A stretch of 64,000 bases of DNA, from assembly GCA_958496175.1 (NCBI GenBank), contig OY292274.1, positions 59,468,630-59,532,629 on the forward strand, read 5' to 3'. Made by a program: the position numbers and the translations under genes. A model generated the notes under the pieces. That model was not told where the DNA came from. It saw nothing but the letters and a program-made list of their open reading frames with translations, and ran no database searches. Source of the DNA: Sisyra terminalis. Taxonomy: Eukaryota; Arthropoda; Insecta; Neuroptera; Sisyridae. Below are positions 38,601 through 49,514 of this stretch, piece by piece (within the stretch, counting starts at the first letter, position 1; each line of letters starts with the position of its first letter).

Positions 38601-41600
38601 CTACCCCCAAAAACATGACAAATTTGATCCTGCACAGATTAAAGTTAATGGGAATAAAATTTTAAATTTATTTCCCTTTTCTATAGTAAAAAATTGTTAA
38701 GGTATATTATTCTAGTAGGTTGTCTTTATCGTGTGATTGTTTAATGAGTATTTTTGATTAGGTGGTTGGTTGAAATAATATATGCATTTGGGCAATTAAT
38801 CATAATTCTATTTGGTGGTAGAATCAAAATTTGCAGCTTGTCAATTTGCCATTCATTAAAAATCGCATATAAGGTGGTGAAACAGAAAATGAAAGAGAGT
38901 TGTTCAGAAAAAAATAATAACTAATTCATTGTTTTGGATTAAAATTTAAGTTTTTCAATGCGAACAACCTGAAGACCAACACAAAAACAAGACGCAAACA
39001 AAGGCCATTTGGTATACGTATATAGCGTTGTTCTTTTTTCGACATAAAGAGTTTAGCGAATATATTTGCCGGAAGGAAACTGGTACATACAGCATCCACT
39101 CGTGAGTGACCAGCTGTTGATATAATAAGAATGGAAGTCTTAACACGTGGCCCCCACACCATTGATTCGCGAATCACAATAAAAACTGGATGGATTTTAA
39201 AATAAATCTCACTTTATTGACCGACAACAAATTTGGAAGTGCGAGACTCATATTTTGCATACAGCTGGTGCACACTCATGTGTACAGCCCTTTAAATTAG
39301 GGTCGTGAAATGTTTTTAAATGCCGTCAGATTTACCATTACAAATTGTACTACTTGTTAGCCAAAAGTTATTGTCATTCTGCTCCAGATTACTGTTTATT
39401 AGGTATGCAGGCGAGTGTCGCTTTATTCTCTTTCCATTTAACATTATTTTAATAGATCAACTTAGAAAAGTAAATTTTAATGATGCCTACACATAGCGTA
39501 CGCATATGATTACCTGGAAAACTTTGCAAAAATGAATCCCAAAAATGCAAATATGTTTATGAAATTACATTATGCAGGCAACAATTTATCACCTATTCCA
39601 ATTTCTGTCGTTGAGAAATCTGGAGACCAATACAATTTTAGCAATGGAAGCCGATATAATTGATATATCTGTATTCCCAATAATGAATGAATGATATCTG
39701 ATACTTTCATACTAAAGACAATTACTGAGTTATCGATCCTACTTCAGGTGTTAGATTTTTTTGAAATTGCTGAAAAGTACTAACTTTAAGTATAGGTCTC
39801 CCTCTACATCAATATGGATTCAGATCAAACCACAATACAATTGAACAAGTCCACAGAGTAGTAGACGAAATTAAAAATGCTTTAGAAAATAAATCAATCT
39901 ATACGGGAATTTTCCTCGACGTATCTCAAACTTTCGACAAAATCAACCATAATGGTTTACTCTACAAAATATACTCCTCACTACCAATCCAATATCATAA
40001 AATTCTAAACAGCTACATTACCAGCAGAACATTTCAGGTTCAATTCGGTAAGGAGTTCAGTTCGTCACGAATCATAAAAGCAGGAGTACCACAAGGTACA
40101 CTGATTTTTCCTATCTTTTCCTACGCTTCGGAAACGTGGACTATCCGTGCAGCTGATCGGCGACGAATTGATGCCTTCAAAATGCGGGTCTGGAGGAGAA
40201 TGCTACGGATCCCATGGACGGCTAAAAGAACTTTGGGGTTCCGCCAAAAATTTAAATTTACAAATTATTGACCGTTGCCAATCGAAAATTATTAGAGCCA
40301 TTACTAGTGCTCCTAAGTATGTGCGAAATTCTATAATACTAAGAGATACTGATCGGTATCTCTTGATGGGCCCACCTTCCACATCCAATTCTACACAAAG
40401 GTGTAGGGAAGAATAATTACTTTAGTTTCTTTAGATTTAGTTTTAGATTTAAGAGTTGTAATAAATTTTGTTATAATAGAGATATATTTATATCGGAGTC
40501 AAAAATTATAAATAAAAATGATACCAAAAAAAAGTATGTATAGGTCAAACGATATGCTTATTCCCGTATGGATACATTAAAAAATAATGCCATTAGCATC
40601 TGAATTAAAGTCCAAAAATACAGGGTGTAGGGTGTAATAAAATTTACGCAGTAGAGGTATTGTTTTTTTTTTACGTCATATGAAGAAATGCACCTGGTTG
40701 CAGGTCCGTATGAGCTGTGATCAAGTTTTTAGGGCGGAGACCCTCTGATCCGCGGCGACACAGCTGTCCATCAACCTACATGACTCTTTCTAAAGATAAC
40801 GTGATAAGCAACCAAACCATCGAAAGAGCTCCCAAATAAGGGCTGCTGTTCCTACTGTTCTATCCCCCATAAACCTTTTTTTTTTTTGTTGTTACTATCA
40901 AGTAAAAAAAGTCATACTGAACTTACCTGTGTAACTTATGGCAACTAAGGTGTGGGAATGTCTTCGGATGAAGGAACTTTCTCGGCCCCAGCATAACCGT
41001 TCAATCACATGGTCCACGTAATCGAAACCGGTGATAGCTGTGATGTCCCAATTTAATTTTGATAGTACCAACATTTCCCAATTCTGAAATTAAAAAAGGG
41101 AAAAAATCTTTTAAATTCTCATACAAGTAATATGGTCATATTGCATAATCAACCCTTTTTTTTGAGTGAGATAATGCATCTTTAATAATCGATATGGACA
41201 CAAATTAGGTTTTAATGGTGGGAATATATGCATCGCGATGGTGACACGGACAATATGCAATTATTTTAATATGTAAGGTTGCGGTAAAACAATACATGTG
41301 ATACTATGTCACCAAAATAACTAATCTAATTTAATCATCCATTCACATGTAATTATTGCAACACCTGACAAAAGGGTATTATAAATTACTCTATAGTCTA
41401 TGGAATATAATAATACTAATTTTAATTGTCTTTTCCTTATCGATCATAAAAGCTGTGTAAAAACTATTGAATTTATCCTATGGTAATTTGGCCCCCAAAT
41501 CCCAATAGACCCAATGGTTTTATAACTCATTAGTTCGCCCTCCTGATTACATATCAAACCATAAGTGTGTAATTTTATAAACGATTTCTTTAAAAATAAG

Positions 41601-44600
41601 GATAAGGTGGATTACTTTCAGACTTTTGGTTCTTGGAAATTTCAGCTCGAGACCTTTAACTCCCTGTTTTCTAAAATTGTTTAAGGTCAATAGTTTTAAC
41701 AATTGTTTTTCTTCTAAAAACTACTTAAGACATAAGAAATAGATTTCCACATCTTGAACTTTTTATTGGCCAGGACCTTTCTGAGAGAAAGTGAAGAACA
41801 AAACAAAGAATAATTTTAAGATCTTTCAGAATAAAATTTTTAACTAAACTCAAAGTTAACAAAATGAGATCCCTAATATTGCTAGACCTAATACTTGGGG
41901 TTCTTTGTTCTCTTTGTTGATAAATGTGGTTTACATGTTTAAAAATTTGGGAAACGGGCATTTCTGTATGATTTATTGAAAGTTAATTTTAAAATCATAT
42001 TTTCTCAATACTATTTTAGTCCGGTTTAGATAAATTGCACAAAATCAACATCTTTTTCATATTCCATGTCATAGTTGGTTGATATCCCCTATTTTTTTTA
42101 AATACCTCTCGTTCAATTGATGTTTCTATTTATATTTATTTAATTTCAATAATCTAATTATCTTATAATTAAATGCATCTGTAATACCACAGCTTAACAT
42201 ACATGCAATGTATTAATTTGATACCACAAATTGATGTTCGGTTATTTTGTTATTCTAATTATTTGAAGAGGTCATTGGAACAACTGGGCATTGTATGACA
42301 TTAATATAATGTAGAGGTATTAAATATAAATTTTCAAAGTAATGAATATCAATTCAATTTCCCCAATGCCCCATATCTTACTGTAGCACACTTATGACTT
42401 TTCAGAACCGATAATATAATTTTTAAGACTAAAAATATTAAATTTTCCACAACAAATATTGAGCAAACTTTTCGATCAAATATTGACTTTGGTTTAAAAA
42501 TAAATCAATGTTCTTTCATTTACACCATACAAAACTTTTGAAAAACAGCTGGCAATTGAAATTTAAAGGGCTAAAATGCTTCTGTGATTCTAATATTTGC
42601 TCAAATGGTTATATCAATATGAAGTCATACAAATATGAAAACCGTCTTCAACAATTACAAAGCCAAACTGGATTTTCTCCATTTTATTATTTTAGTCTTA
42701 GAACCAAGAACTTTTCTTTGAAAAGTATGAAAAGATTTGAAAGATAAAGTAGATAAAAGATAAATCAATTAAGAGATTATGTTTGCAAACTTTCACCCGA
42801 AAACTTTTTATGGTGTTCTTTTTTATAACTTATGTGTTCCAAGAATAATGTTAGATAGAAAATTCCATAAGAAATCGTTAAATAATAACGAGAATGTAAA
42901 AAAAATGTATTGAAAATTAAATATCCTTGAAGGATCCAAAAGAAAAGCTTAAGGTCTCGGTGCATGCACCTACTTCCGTCCCGTATGGTGTCTTCCAAAA
43001 TATATCGTATAAGAACTAGAGCATTTCCTTTCTCATCAAAACCATCCACCATGACGTCAATATAACCAAATGTGGTTTTTAAAATAGATTTCGCGCCAAT
43101 TCCCTATTATTGTTTATTTAATAACATATTCATTTTTTTATAAATTCTTTTTGCGTTTTTTATGCTGAGAAATGAACGTTTCTTACGCTACAGGTGGATT
43201 ATAACTTCCTTATTAAAATCAACCCTTTATGTCTCAAGTAGGGGTTCTTTACAGTCCATGCACACCTACTAAGAATTATAACAATCATTACATACCGCAA
43301 AAACTTATCATCAATTAACCTATCGACCCATCCTTATAATTTGATATACAGAAGTTCAATTTTGAAGAAATGACATGTATAGGAAATTTTCAAACATTGA
43401 CAGTTGAATTTTAATTATTTCTCGAAAATTGTTAAATTATTTAACGTAGGTATTTGTTATTTTTTGAAATGCTAAAACGTCGAAAGGGTGATTTCACCAA
43501 GAGTTGGATAAATGTTTATATTTTAGAAGTTTCTGGAAAGTACTTTAAGGAGAATAATTATCCGACAATAAAATGAACATTTATGCCAAAAATATTATTT
43601 TTACTAAGTTCTATAATATTGGGTATTTTCGGCTCAAATCTGCTCAAACCCAAAACCTGTTCTTCTATTTCTACCCTTCTTTTAAAAGGATTACTTTTAA
43701 AATTTTAACTACAATCGAATGAAAGTATTCAGGTAATGGTAGGTAAAATAAAAGCAAGTCTTTCTTCAGGGTAAATTAAAATCCATACTTCTGAAAAAGG
43801 GAATCGATTACATGTTAATTTAGGATCAAAAATTAGAAAAAGTTGAAGTATATTAAGATTGCTGATATAATAAGGTATAGTAAATCAATTAATATGGGAA
43901 TCAAAATAATAATAAAATACATTAATGGCAGCGTAAAATAGCGACGATGAAGAAAATTTATGTAGTTAACTATTTTTTTTTACAAATTAAACGGAACGTG
44001 GAATACGGAAAAAAAAGAAAAGAATATCTCTACATTTGGTTTATAAAAAATAAAAATTATATATATAAAAAAAATACAAAGAATCACTATTCTTTTCATT
44101 TTCGGTATAGGGAATCAGAGATTATCAATATTTTAAGGTAAAAATAGGACATCTGCTTTCCAAATCGGTCAATCACTTCTGGCAAAAAATATTTGATAAG
44201 ACAAATGCCTGAAAATATAATAAAAAAAACGGAACCTTTTTTCTTAGTTTTCCCTTGTGGTGAATATATTTCATGCTAAGCAATATAGTAAATTGAAACA
44301 AGATTATTTTAGTATGAGTCAATCGTTTTTATTTCTTCAAAGAATTGATAAATTTTGATGAATGATTTCCTCTTTGTGTTGATACCGAAACATAATATCA
44401 AAAATAAACATTTCAAAGATCCATTTTTTCAAGGGGTTTTTTAAAATTTGATTAGGTTTTATTGCGTGCGACAAATTCCACTAATCTTGAAAATTACCCA
44501 CGGATCTATGGTCAAATGAAACAATACAAAAAGCATGTGAAGATTACAATCTTAAGACGTCGGCCAAGTGGACTTATATCATGAGGGTCCGCGCGTGCAT

Positions 44601-45914
44601 TGTTGCAGGAATCAGAAAATTAAAGAAAATGACATCTGTTTCCACCTTTATGACATAAAGAGAACGTTAATGGCTCGTGCCTAAACTACACATTTCTACT
44701 AAAAATTGTATATTTCCGCACGTAAATTGAAACCACAAATTAATGCCACAAAGGACTTGAAGCTTCCTTACAGGTCATTGTGTGCATAGCACCCTGTATC
44801 CTGTACGTCATTTACTCGTCTTTTACAACAAATTAAATAGGAAACGCAAAATAATTATCAAATGATAATTATCTTTGGAAGAAGAGTTATGGTTTCTTCT
44901 AAAGACATATCCACGAAAAATGGTTTTAATATTTTAATGGTTCAGAACTTTGAACTTGTCTACGATCAAAAACATTCGCCCGACAAACTACTTCCTTATT
45001 TTTTATAAAGAATGAATTATTAGATCAACAATCAAACCATACTTCATACTATATGACCAATATAATAACCCAACGATGGTGGTCTCATTGATTAACATGC
45101 TTGGATTTTTTTTCATTGAGATAAATAAAAATGAATTGACTGATACTTCTAAAATATGCATAAATATTGGGTCCTTCAAGATAAATTTTATGCCTGAAAT
45201 TTTGGGTTTTAATAATCGCAAAAAATAATACACTTAATGTTTTACAGGAATTGATCTTGCATTTATTGAGAAATGACCAATAGACAAAGCTTAAAACATG
45301 GCTACGTATTATGTGCAACTAATGCATTATTCATTAGTTAAATTAAGTTAGTGTTATTATTTTAATATATTTATGTAAATTGCAATTTTTCTAAGTACTT
45401 TAAATGAATATAATCAATGAAAACATGTTAATTTAAAAAACTAATATATTCTTCCTTTATCCCTGTTTTAGTTTTCACTATAAGAGTACTATTGTTAAGT
45501 AAACAGTCGCGGATTTTTACCAAATTATATCTTATTACACTATGCTTAAATTGTTGTACAATCATCAACGATATCTAATGAAAATTAGGACAAATGATTT
45601 AAAATTTTTGGAAATCGCTACCTTCAAGATTGTGCTAATTTTTTATTTTGAAATTCATCGATTAGTTTATTAAATACTCTCTTAGTAATTGAAAGACAAT
45701 TGAGTCATGGAGGAGGGGCAGATTATTAAGATATTTCGAAGTAAAAACTTTTTTAGCATCGATGTGATTTGAATTTTAATGAAACGAAAAAGCTTACAGT
45801 GGAAAGCGTATTGTACAGTAAACAAAAAACCGCACTAGAAGTAACTGCCAGCGCCGTCTACATAGGCACAAATTGGGAGTGAACTAAGCGAAATGCAACT
45901 GCGTCTGTATTGAA

Positions 45915-45946
<32 letters not shown>

Positions 45947-47130
45947 GAAGTCTCTCGTCTCTAGCATGGGAAACTCAAGTAATCGAAGCAAGTAAAATAC
46001 AAGCGCTTATTTATATAATCTAGCGTTTATCGGCACTCTATTGCCAGTAGCCGTTTTTAGTTACCATAAAAACTGTGCCTACGTAGATGGCGCTTAATGC
46101 GCCATACTAGAATTTTCTTATTTCTATTTCACTGTGCACCGACTATTAATGCATTTCGATGATTTTTACCGCGTTCGTTGAAGTGATATGACAAAGTAAA
46201 AAAAATAAACATGAGTCTTCTATTGACATTAATATTTTCATAACAAAATCCTACAATTTTTACAATATACACGATTTTTATTTATTTATTTACATTAAAT
46301 ACATTTTATCCAAATCTATAAAATTTATGAGTTCCTGTCGGCGAAAACACGAACATTTATTTTTTTTGCATTTTCTTGTATGAGTTTAAGATCAATGAAT
46401 TCAGTAACTTGATTTTTTGCTTGAATGGACTACTTAAAATCGCTGACTAGCTCTGTTAACAGTATTTATTTATATAAAGAAATATTTCGCTCTAATAAAA
46501 AAAGAGTTATTAGTCGGGAACTTATGAATGGGTCGGATATTGTGACTCAGACGCCAGTAAATATTTTGCTAGTGAAAATTGCTAATTTCAAAGAAGTAAA
46601 TATTTATGTAATGATTGATATGACTTACTCTTAATTGTGTTGGTGTAATACTGTGGTCGGTGTAGGCACAAAGAAGTTCAACTCCTAAAGGATTGCATTG
46701 GCGAATTTTCGATGCCATCAACAATGTGGTGGCGCCTAAAAGTTGTAATTGTTGTCTTGGGATGGAACAAACGCAGAGAAATCGGTCCATGAAATTGACA
46801 GCCAGAGGAAACACCTGATTTTCACATTCTTGTTCTTCACAAACCTTTAAGAAGAGAAGTCATCAACAATCAATTTGAAATAGTAAAATATTTTTTTAGT
46901 CAAGTTGAGTTTACCTCTAGCATCCATGTGGTAACCACTTTTCGCATGAACGGTTGAATGTCTTCTTGCACTTCTCGAAAATAATTGCAGGATGGAATGT
47001 AATTGTCCTCCAGATCGATCATATTTTTCAAAACTCGGCTGTCTTGAAAAATGACCGGATCGAGAGATGCGAAGTTATTGTTAGACATTTGTTCAACACA
47101 CAGTAAATCCATTTTTTCCACAATATCCAT
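17663..47130 (-). CDS. CycD: Cyclin D (G1/S-specific cyclin)
   Basis: Four coding exons on the minus strand: 47130-46915, 46844-46629, 41083-40927 and 18003-17663 (930 nt, 309 aa). Phases agree throughout. The ATG at 47130 has A at -3 and G at +4 and an in-frame TGA upstream. Residues 9-13 are LLCVE, the LxCxE motif by which D cyclins bind retinoblastoma protein. The cyclin box follows: YFREVQEDIQPFMRKVVTTW, then FPLAVNFMDRFL, QLQLLGATTLLMASK and LSKLNWDITAITGFDYVDHV. The second cyclin fold in exon 4 has CRPSLIATACVCAAARGLN. The C-terminus PETPTDVQDVLF keeps the Thr-Pro (T300) that in mammals is the GSK3-phosphorylated degron. The partner is Cdk4/6. The gene spans 29.5 kb because introns 2 and 3 (5.5 and 22.9 kb) are filled with repeats. 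Confidence 0.95.
21970..22286. repeat. Fold-back repeat with ~135-bp arms
   Basis: The left arm (21970-22104) starts AAATCCTCACGAAAAG. The right arm (22152-22286) is its near-perfect complement; the loop is about 47 bp. There is no coding sequence. It lies 17 bp from the Mutator-like MITE at 22304. Confidence 0.85.
22304..22984. mobile_element. Mutator-like long-TIR MITE with 9-bp target duplication
   Basis: A 681-bp element with inverted arms of about 215 bp beginning ACCGTAAA and containing CCGAATGCCAAAAAATTGCT. It is flanked on both sides by GTTAGTTTC (22295-22303 and 22985-22993), a perfect 9-bp duplication. Long TIRs plus a 9-bp duplication are the Mutator/MULE pattern. The centre holds a TGACGTCATCGTCGCGCGAC block and no transposase. 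Confidence 0.75.
24071..25023 (+). mobile_element. Helitron-like non-autonomous element (tentative)
   Basis: The left end is TCTTCTATTTATTATTATAA and the right end is GCGGGGATCAGCTAG followed by T, fitting TC...CTRR-T. CGCA/TGCG can form a small hairpin about 12 nt before the 3' end. The left part (AGATTTGATTGTTTGTTTGC, then CCGAAATTACTTGACCGATT) has the look of a dispersed arthropod repeat. A 24-bp perfect palindrome lies inside at 24733-24756. Class assignment rests only on the ends. Confidence 0.35.
26869..26935 (+). mobile_element. tRNA-like SINE head
   Basis: An A-box-like TGACCGAGTGGTTAA is followed about 35 nt later by a B-box-like GGGTTCAAATCTC. The acceptor ends do not pair, so it is not a functional tRNA gene. 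It is probably the 5' part of a SINE of the Leu/Ser type, with an undefined 3' end. Confidence 0.45.
27619..28095. mobile_element. Fold-back element with hammerhead-like motif in each arm
   Basis: Inverted arms of about 215 bp (27619-27835 and 27875-28095), starting AATAAGTTTTTTATCTTGGG. Each arm carries, facing the element's outer end, CTGAAGA, then a short GCA/TGC stem, then GAAACGTC. The layout resembles the inverted pseudo-LTRs of Penelope-like elements, but no reverse transcriptase is present. Confidence 0.65.
29737..29890 (+). pseudogene. N-terminal fragment of a Tc1/mariner-type transposase
   Basis: An open stretch reads MEEAIRRVNRKIQKYCKHKK and then SGKLKSSMRKISLDLG, resembling the first DNA-binding helix-turn-helix of Tc1-like transposases. 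It lies just outside the left terminal repeat of the element at 29903-30536. Confidence 0.4.
29903..30536 (+). mobile_element. Decayed Tc1/mariner element with TA target duplication
   Basis: Terminal inverted repeats start CAGAGGTGTGAAAATTATTA; about 25 bp, one mismatch. They are flanked by TA on both sides (29901-29902 and 30537-30538). Inside is the C-terminal half of a DDE transposase: ENFILM, a stop, DEAPCHKAKKV, then SWPGNSPDANPIENFW with the last catalytic acidic residues. The in-frame stop before the second catalytic Asp and the missing N-terminal half make it inactive. Confidence 0.8.
31417..31700. other. GC-richer unassigned repeat-like block
   Basis: This stretch is clearly less AT-rich than its surroundings and contains GGTGGCACGAGCC and CGTTGGGGGATCCCC. 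It is open for 74 codons on the minus strand, but the translation matches nothing I recognise. It may be a fragment of a LINE. Confidence 0.3.
33803..35050. repeat. Local tandem duplication of ~490 bp
   Basis: Unit A (about 33803-34290) and unit B (about 34290-35050) share long blocks such as AATTTTGGCGCGAAGTAGTG and TCTTCAGGTAAAACTTGATG in the same order. Unit B is longer because the fold-back element at 34723-34935 is inserted in it. Confidence 0.8.
34723..34935. mobile_element. Small fold-back MITE inside the second duplication unit
   Basis: Arms start ATATTATTTATTTTTTTTAG and pair over about 85 bp. The minus strand of the left arm reads CCTGATGAAAGTC, then AAAGGACCGAAACGTCGC, a hammerhead-like arrangement with a poor stem II. 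The right arm lacks the CTGATGA box. Confidence 0.75.
35205..35265 (+). ncRNA. Hammerhead-ribozyme-like motif
   Basis: CTGATGA (35219-35225), one extra A, then GATTGC-TG-GCAATC, a perfect 6-bp stem, then GAAA, and ATAC/GTAT as a closed stem III ending in C at 35252. This is the core order of a type I hammerhead with the very short stem III known from Penelope-like elements. The extra A before stem II and weak stem I pairing suggest a decayed copy. Confidence 0.4.
39804..40530 (+). pseudogene. Chimeric LINE relic: Jockey RT with a foreign RT segment
   Basis: About 39804-40100 translates as Jockey-type reverse transcriptase: QYGFRSNHNTIEQVHRVVDE, FLDVSQTFDKINHNGLLYKI and AGVPQGTL. It then switches at about 40105 to SYASETWTIRAADRRRIDAF and RMLRIPWT, the C-terminal signature of a different LINE group (RTE or L1-like). 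At about 40225 it returns to a Jockey C-terminus: QIIDRCQSKIIRAITSAPKY. An AATAAA-rich tail ends near 40530. The catalytic FADD block is missing, so it is inactive. Confidence 0.75.
41084..46628. other. Cyclin D intron 2
   Basis: 5.5 kb of AT-rich intron. Apart from the MITE at 45797-46134 I see no gene or defined element. Confidence 0.6.
45797..46134. mobile_element. CAGTG-ended MITE with TA microsatellite
   Basis: The ends are CAGTG and CACTG. Internal inverted words (GCGCCGTCTACATAGGCACA and TGTGCCTACGTAGATGGCGC) pair with two mismatches. A perfect TA repeat (45923-45946) sits near the middle. No transposase is present. The ends suggest the Tc1/mariner group, but a TA duplication is visible only on the left. 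Confidence 0.6.
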
Positions 47131-47949
47131 ACTATGATTACACACGCAAATTTCAAAAAATCGTTTGTTTTTACACTTTGGTTTTCGTTAAAGTTCCGTT
47201 ATAAAAATATATTTTTGTGATGGGAAATAGTTAAGTCAAGTTCTCTCACGCCGCACGTACGGTATTTAACTGATCGGTAAGATTTCACCAAGAGCCGGCA
47301 ACACCGAACTGTCAATACCAAGAGTCGTAAGCCAAATGCAAACTGTTCATTCAAAGAATCCCCATTAACCTTCCTCCCTTCAAACAAGCTTTTTCGACCA
47401 TTTAGGATACCTCGAGGGTTTATATCACCATATCCCCACTACTTTTTACATTTGTTCTCGACATTTAACTTACGTTTATTTACTAAAAACTACCATTGTT
47501 GTCTACTACTCAATACTCGCAAATTCGTTTTATTGACACAAATTAACAACATTTATTAGCTGCACAAAAAAAAAATAACAAATAGTAATTAATATGAAGT
47601 TTAAAACACATTAAACATCAATAATACTTCATTTCAATATCGAAAAATTGATTATTGGCCACTTTATCAAAGCCGCTCTTCAATTATGAGTTTTTATTAC
47701 TACTATTGAACCCCTCAATACAATTTTCGTATTTGCCTATAACCATATGAAATTTTGCTCTATACAAAAGATCCGTTTAATGCTTTTTATTAAACGAACC
47801 ATTTAAAAATAATTAAACCGATGCAAATGAAATATAGCATTTTTAAGTGAATAAAATCGAGAATCCTTTTTCAAAAGCTTTATATTTGATCAAAATATGC
47901 TCCATTTGCTCTTGTACATTTTTCTCAACAAAATTTCAATCCTTGAGAC

Positions 47950-49027
47950 ATTCTTATCATTAAAATCAATTAATTCTCATAAGGATTTTTTCTGAACATC
48001 TTTATTTTTATATTATTATGCCTGTAAACATTGATTTAAATTATAGATGCCCCGAATATTCGGCCACTATTCGGTATTCGGTCTATTCTGCAACTTTTTC
48101 TAATATTCGGTATTCGGCAGAATATTGCTTACTATTCAGCCGAATATCGAATACCAAATCATCAAAAAAAACATATTTTACTCAAAAATGTATAGGGAAT
48201 CGGAAAGCAATGTAGTTTTCTTAACATAAAATTAAAACTCAAAATTTTTACACAAGCTTTAATTTCGAAGCATATAATACCGAATTTGTATTCCTTTGGG
48301 AACTTATTTTAATATTTCAGTATAGAGCTTAGAATAATAAATATTTTTAATCTTTTGTGAGTTAACTAGTCACGCTAATCAGAAAATGTATTTAGGTACG
48401 ACTTTGAAATTACTTATAAACCGATAAATGGCAATTGAATGTCGATAGGGTCAGTAATGACATTACTTTCCGATCTTCTTAATATTTATTTTAATGATAA
48501 ATTTCTACACTTATTACAAATTAAAAATCAATTTGTGATACGTTGTGATAAGTAAAAATTAGAAATGAAACTAATATTCGAAAACTATTCGATGCTCGAC
48601 TATTCACACCGAACCGTAAATTAGGAGAAAATGCATAATATGTTATTACTCAGAAAGGCTTTTATTTCACCAATAGCTTTTAACTTATAAATTTATTTTA
48701 CCTCAGCATATTAATACTTAAAATCTATCAGTGGTAAGTTATGATGAATGAAAACAAGTTTTTCAGCGTTTGTTGAAAGCAAACTATTTCGCTTTTCCTC
48801 ATAAATTATAAAGTAGGTTTAAACTTTAAACCTCACTCACTAACGATACTAAATGTCGCCAAATATTCGGCGCTTCGGCCAAAAGACTCGCCGAATATTC
48901 GGTATTCGGCCAAATCACTATTCGTGGCATCTCTAATTCTTATAATTAAAATCAATTAATTCTCATAAGGATTTTTTCTGAACATCTTTATTTTTATATT
49001 ATTGTGCCTGTAAACATTTATTTAAAT
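47950..49027. mobile_element. hAT-like MITE flanked by 92-bp direct repeats
   Basis: The core element (about 48042-48935) has ends TATAGATGCCCCGAATA and, inverted, TAGAGATGCCACGAATA. It is rich in the word ATTCGG near both ends and has no transposase. Directly abutting both ends are about 92-bp direct repeats (47950-48041 and 48936-49027) that share TCAATTAATTCTCATAAGGA and differ at only a few positions. The usual 8-bp hAT duplication is not seen. Confidence 0.65.
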
Positions 49028-49214
49028 ATATCGGTAATTTTCATGAAAATCGTAATTCTTGTCCTTTTAATTTGTACAAAAATCAAAAGCGATCTATGAT
49101 GGTAATTTTTTTACTTGAAAAGAACATTACTTGGGATAAGTATGTAAGTTGGTTATAATTTTTGAACCATATGAATAAAATAAATAGTTCTCTGATAATC
49201 ATTCTCTCACTATC

Positions 49215-49514
49215 GCAGGCCATTCACGCTCCGACTTGCAGTCCAACCAGTGGTCCGACTTTCGAAGTTCGGATGCAAAGTTGGACCACTAGTTGGATCT
49301 TCTAGTTGGATCGCCTAAATGATCCAACTATTCTGACTAGATATCCAACTTCCAACAACACCATTCACGGTCCGACTTTGGATCCAACTTCGAAAGTTGG
49401 ACCGTGAATGATGTTGTTGGAAATTGGATGTTTAGCGGGAATAGACGGATCATTTAGGCGATCCAACTAGTAGTCCGGTTAGTTGGACTGCAAGTCGGAG
49501 CGTAAATGGCTTGC
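49215..49514. mobile_element. 300-bp palindromic MITE
   Basis: Ends GCAGGCCATTCACGCTCCGA and its near complement. Most of the element folds on itself, with repeated GGTCCGACTTT/AAAGTTGGACC words inside. No coding sequence; target duplication not resolved. Confidence 0.8.

Larger units (their letters stand above)
18004..40926. other. Cyclin D intron 3, repeat-rich
   Basis: A 22.9-kb intron. Apart from the elements listed separately I see no gene. Short ORFs near 18753-19259, 20000-20230, 21260-21550, 28560-28990 and 36643-36858 lack recognisable family features or support. A pseudo-tRNA-like stretch with a B-box-like GGGGTTGAACCTCG occurs at about 32145. Confidence 0.7.

Noticed and set aside
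47131..47145. Upstream extension of Cyclin D by five codons
   Set aside because: The longer reading begins with GTG; the ATG at 47130 has a strong context and fits the family.
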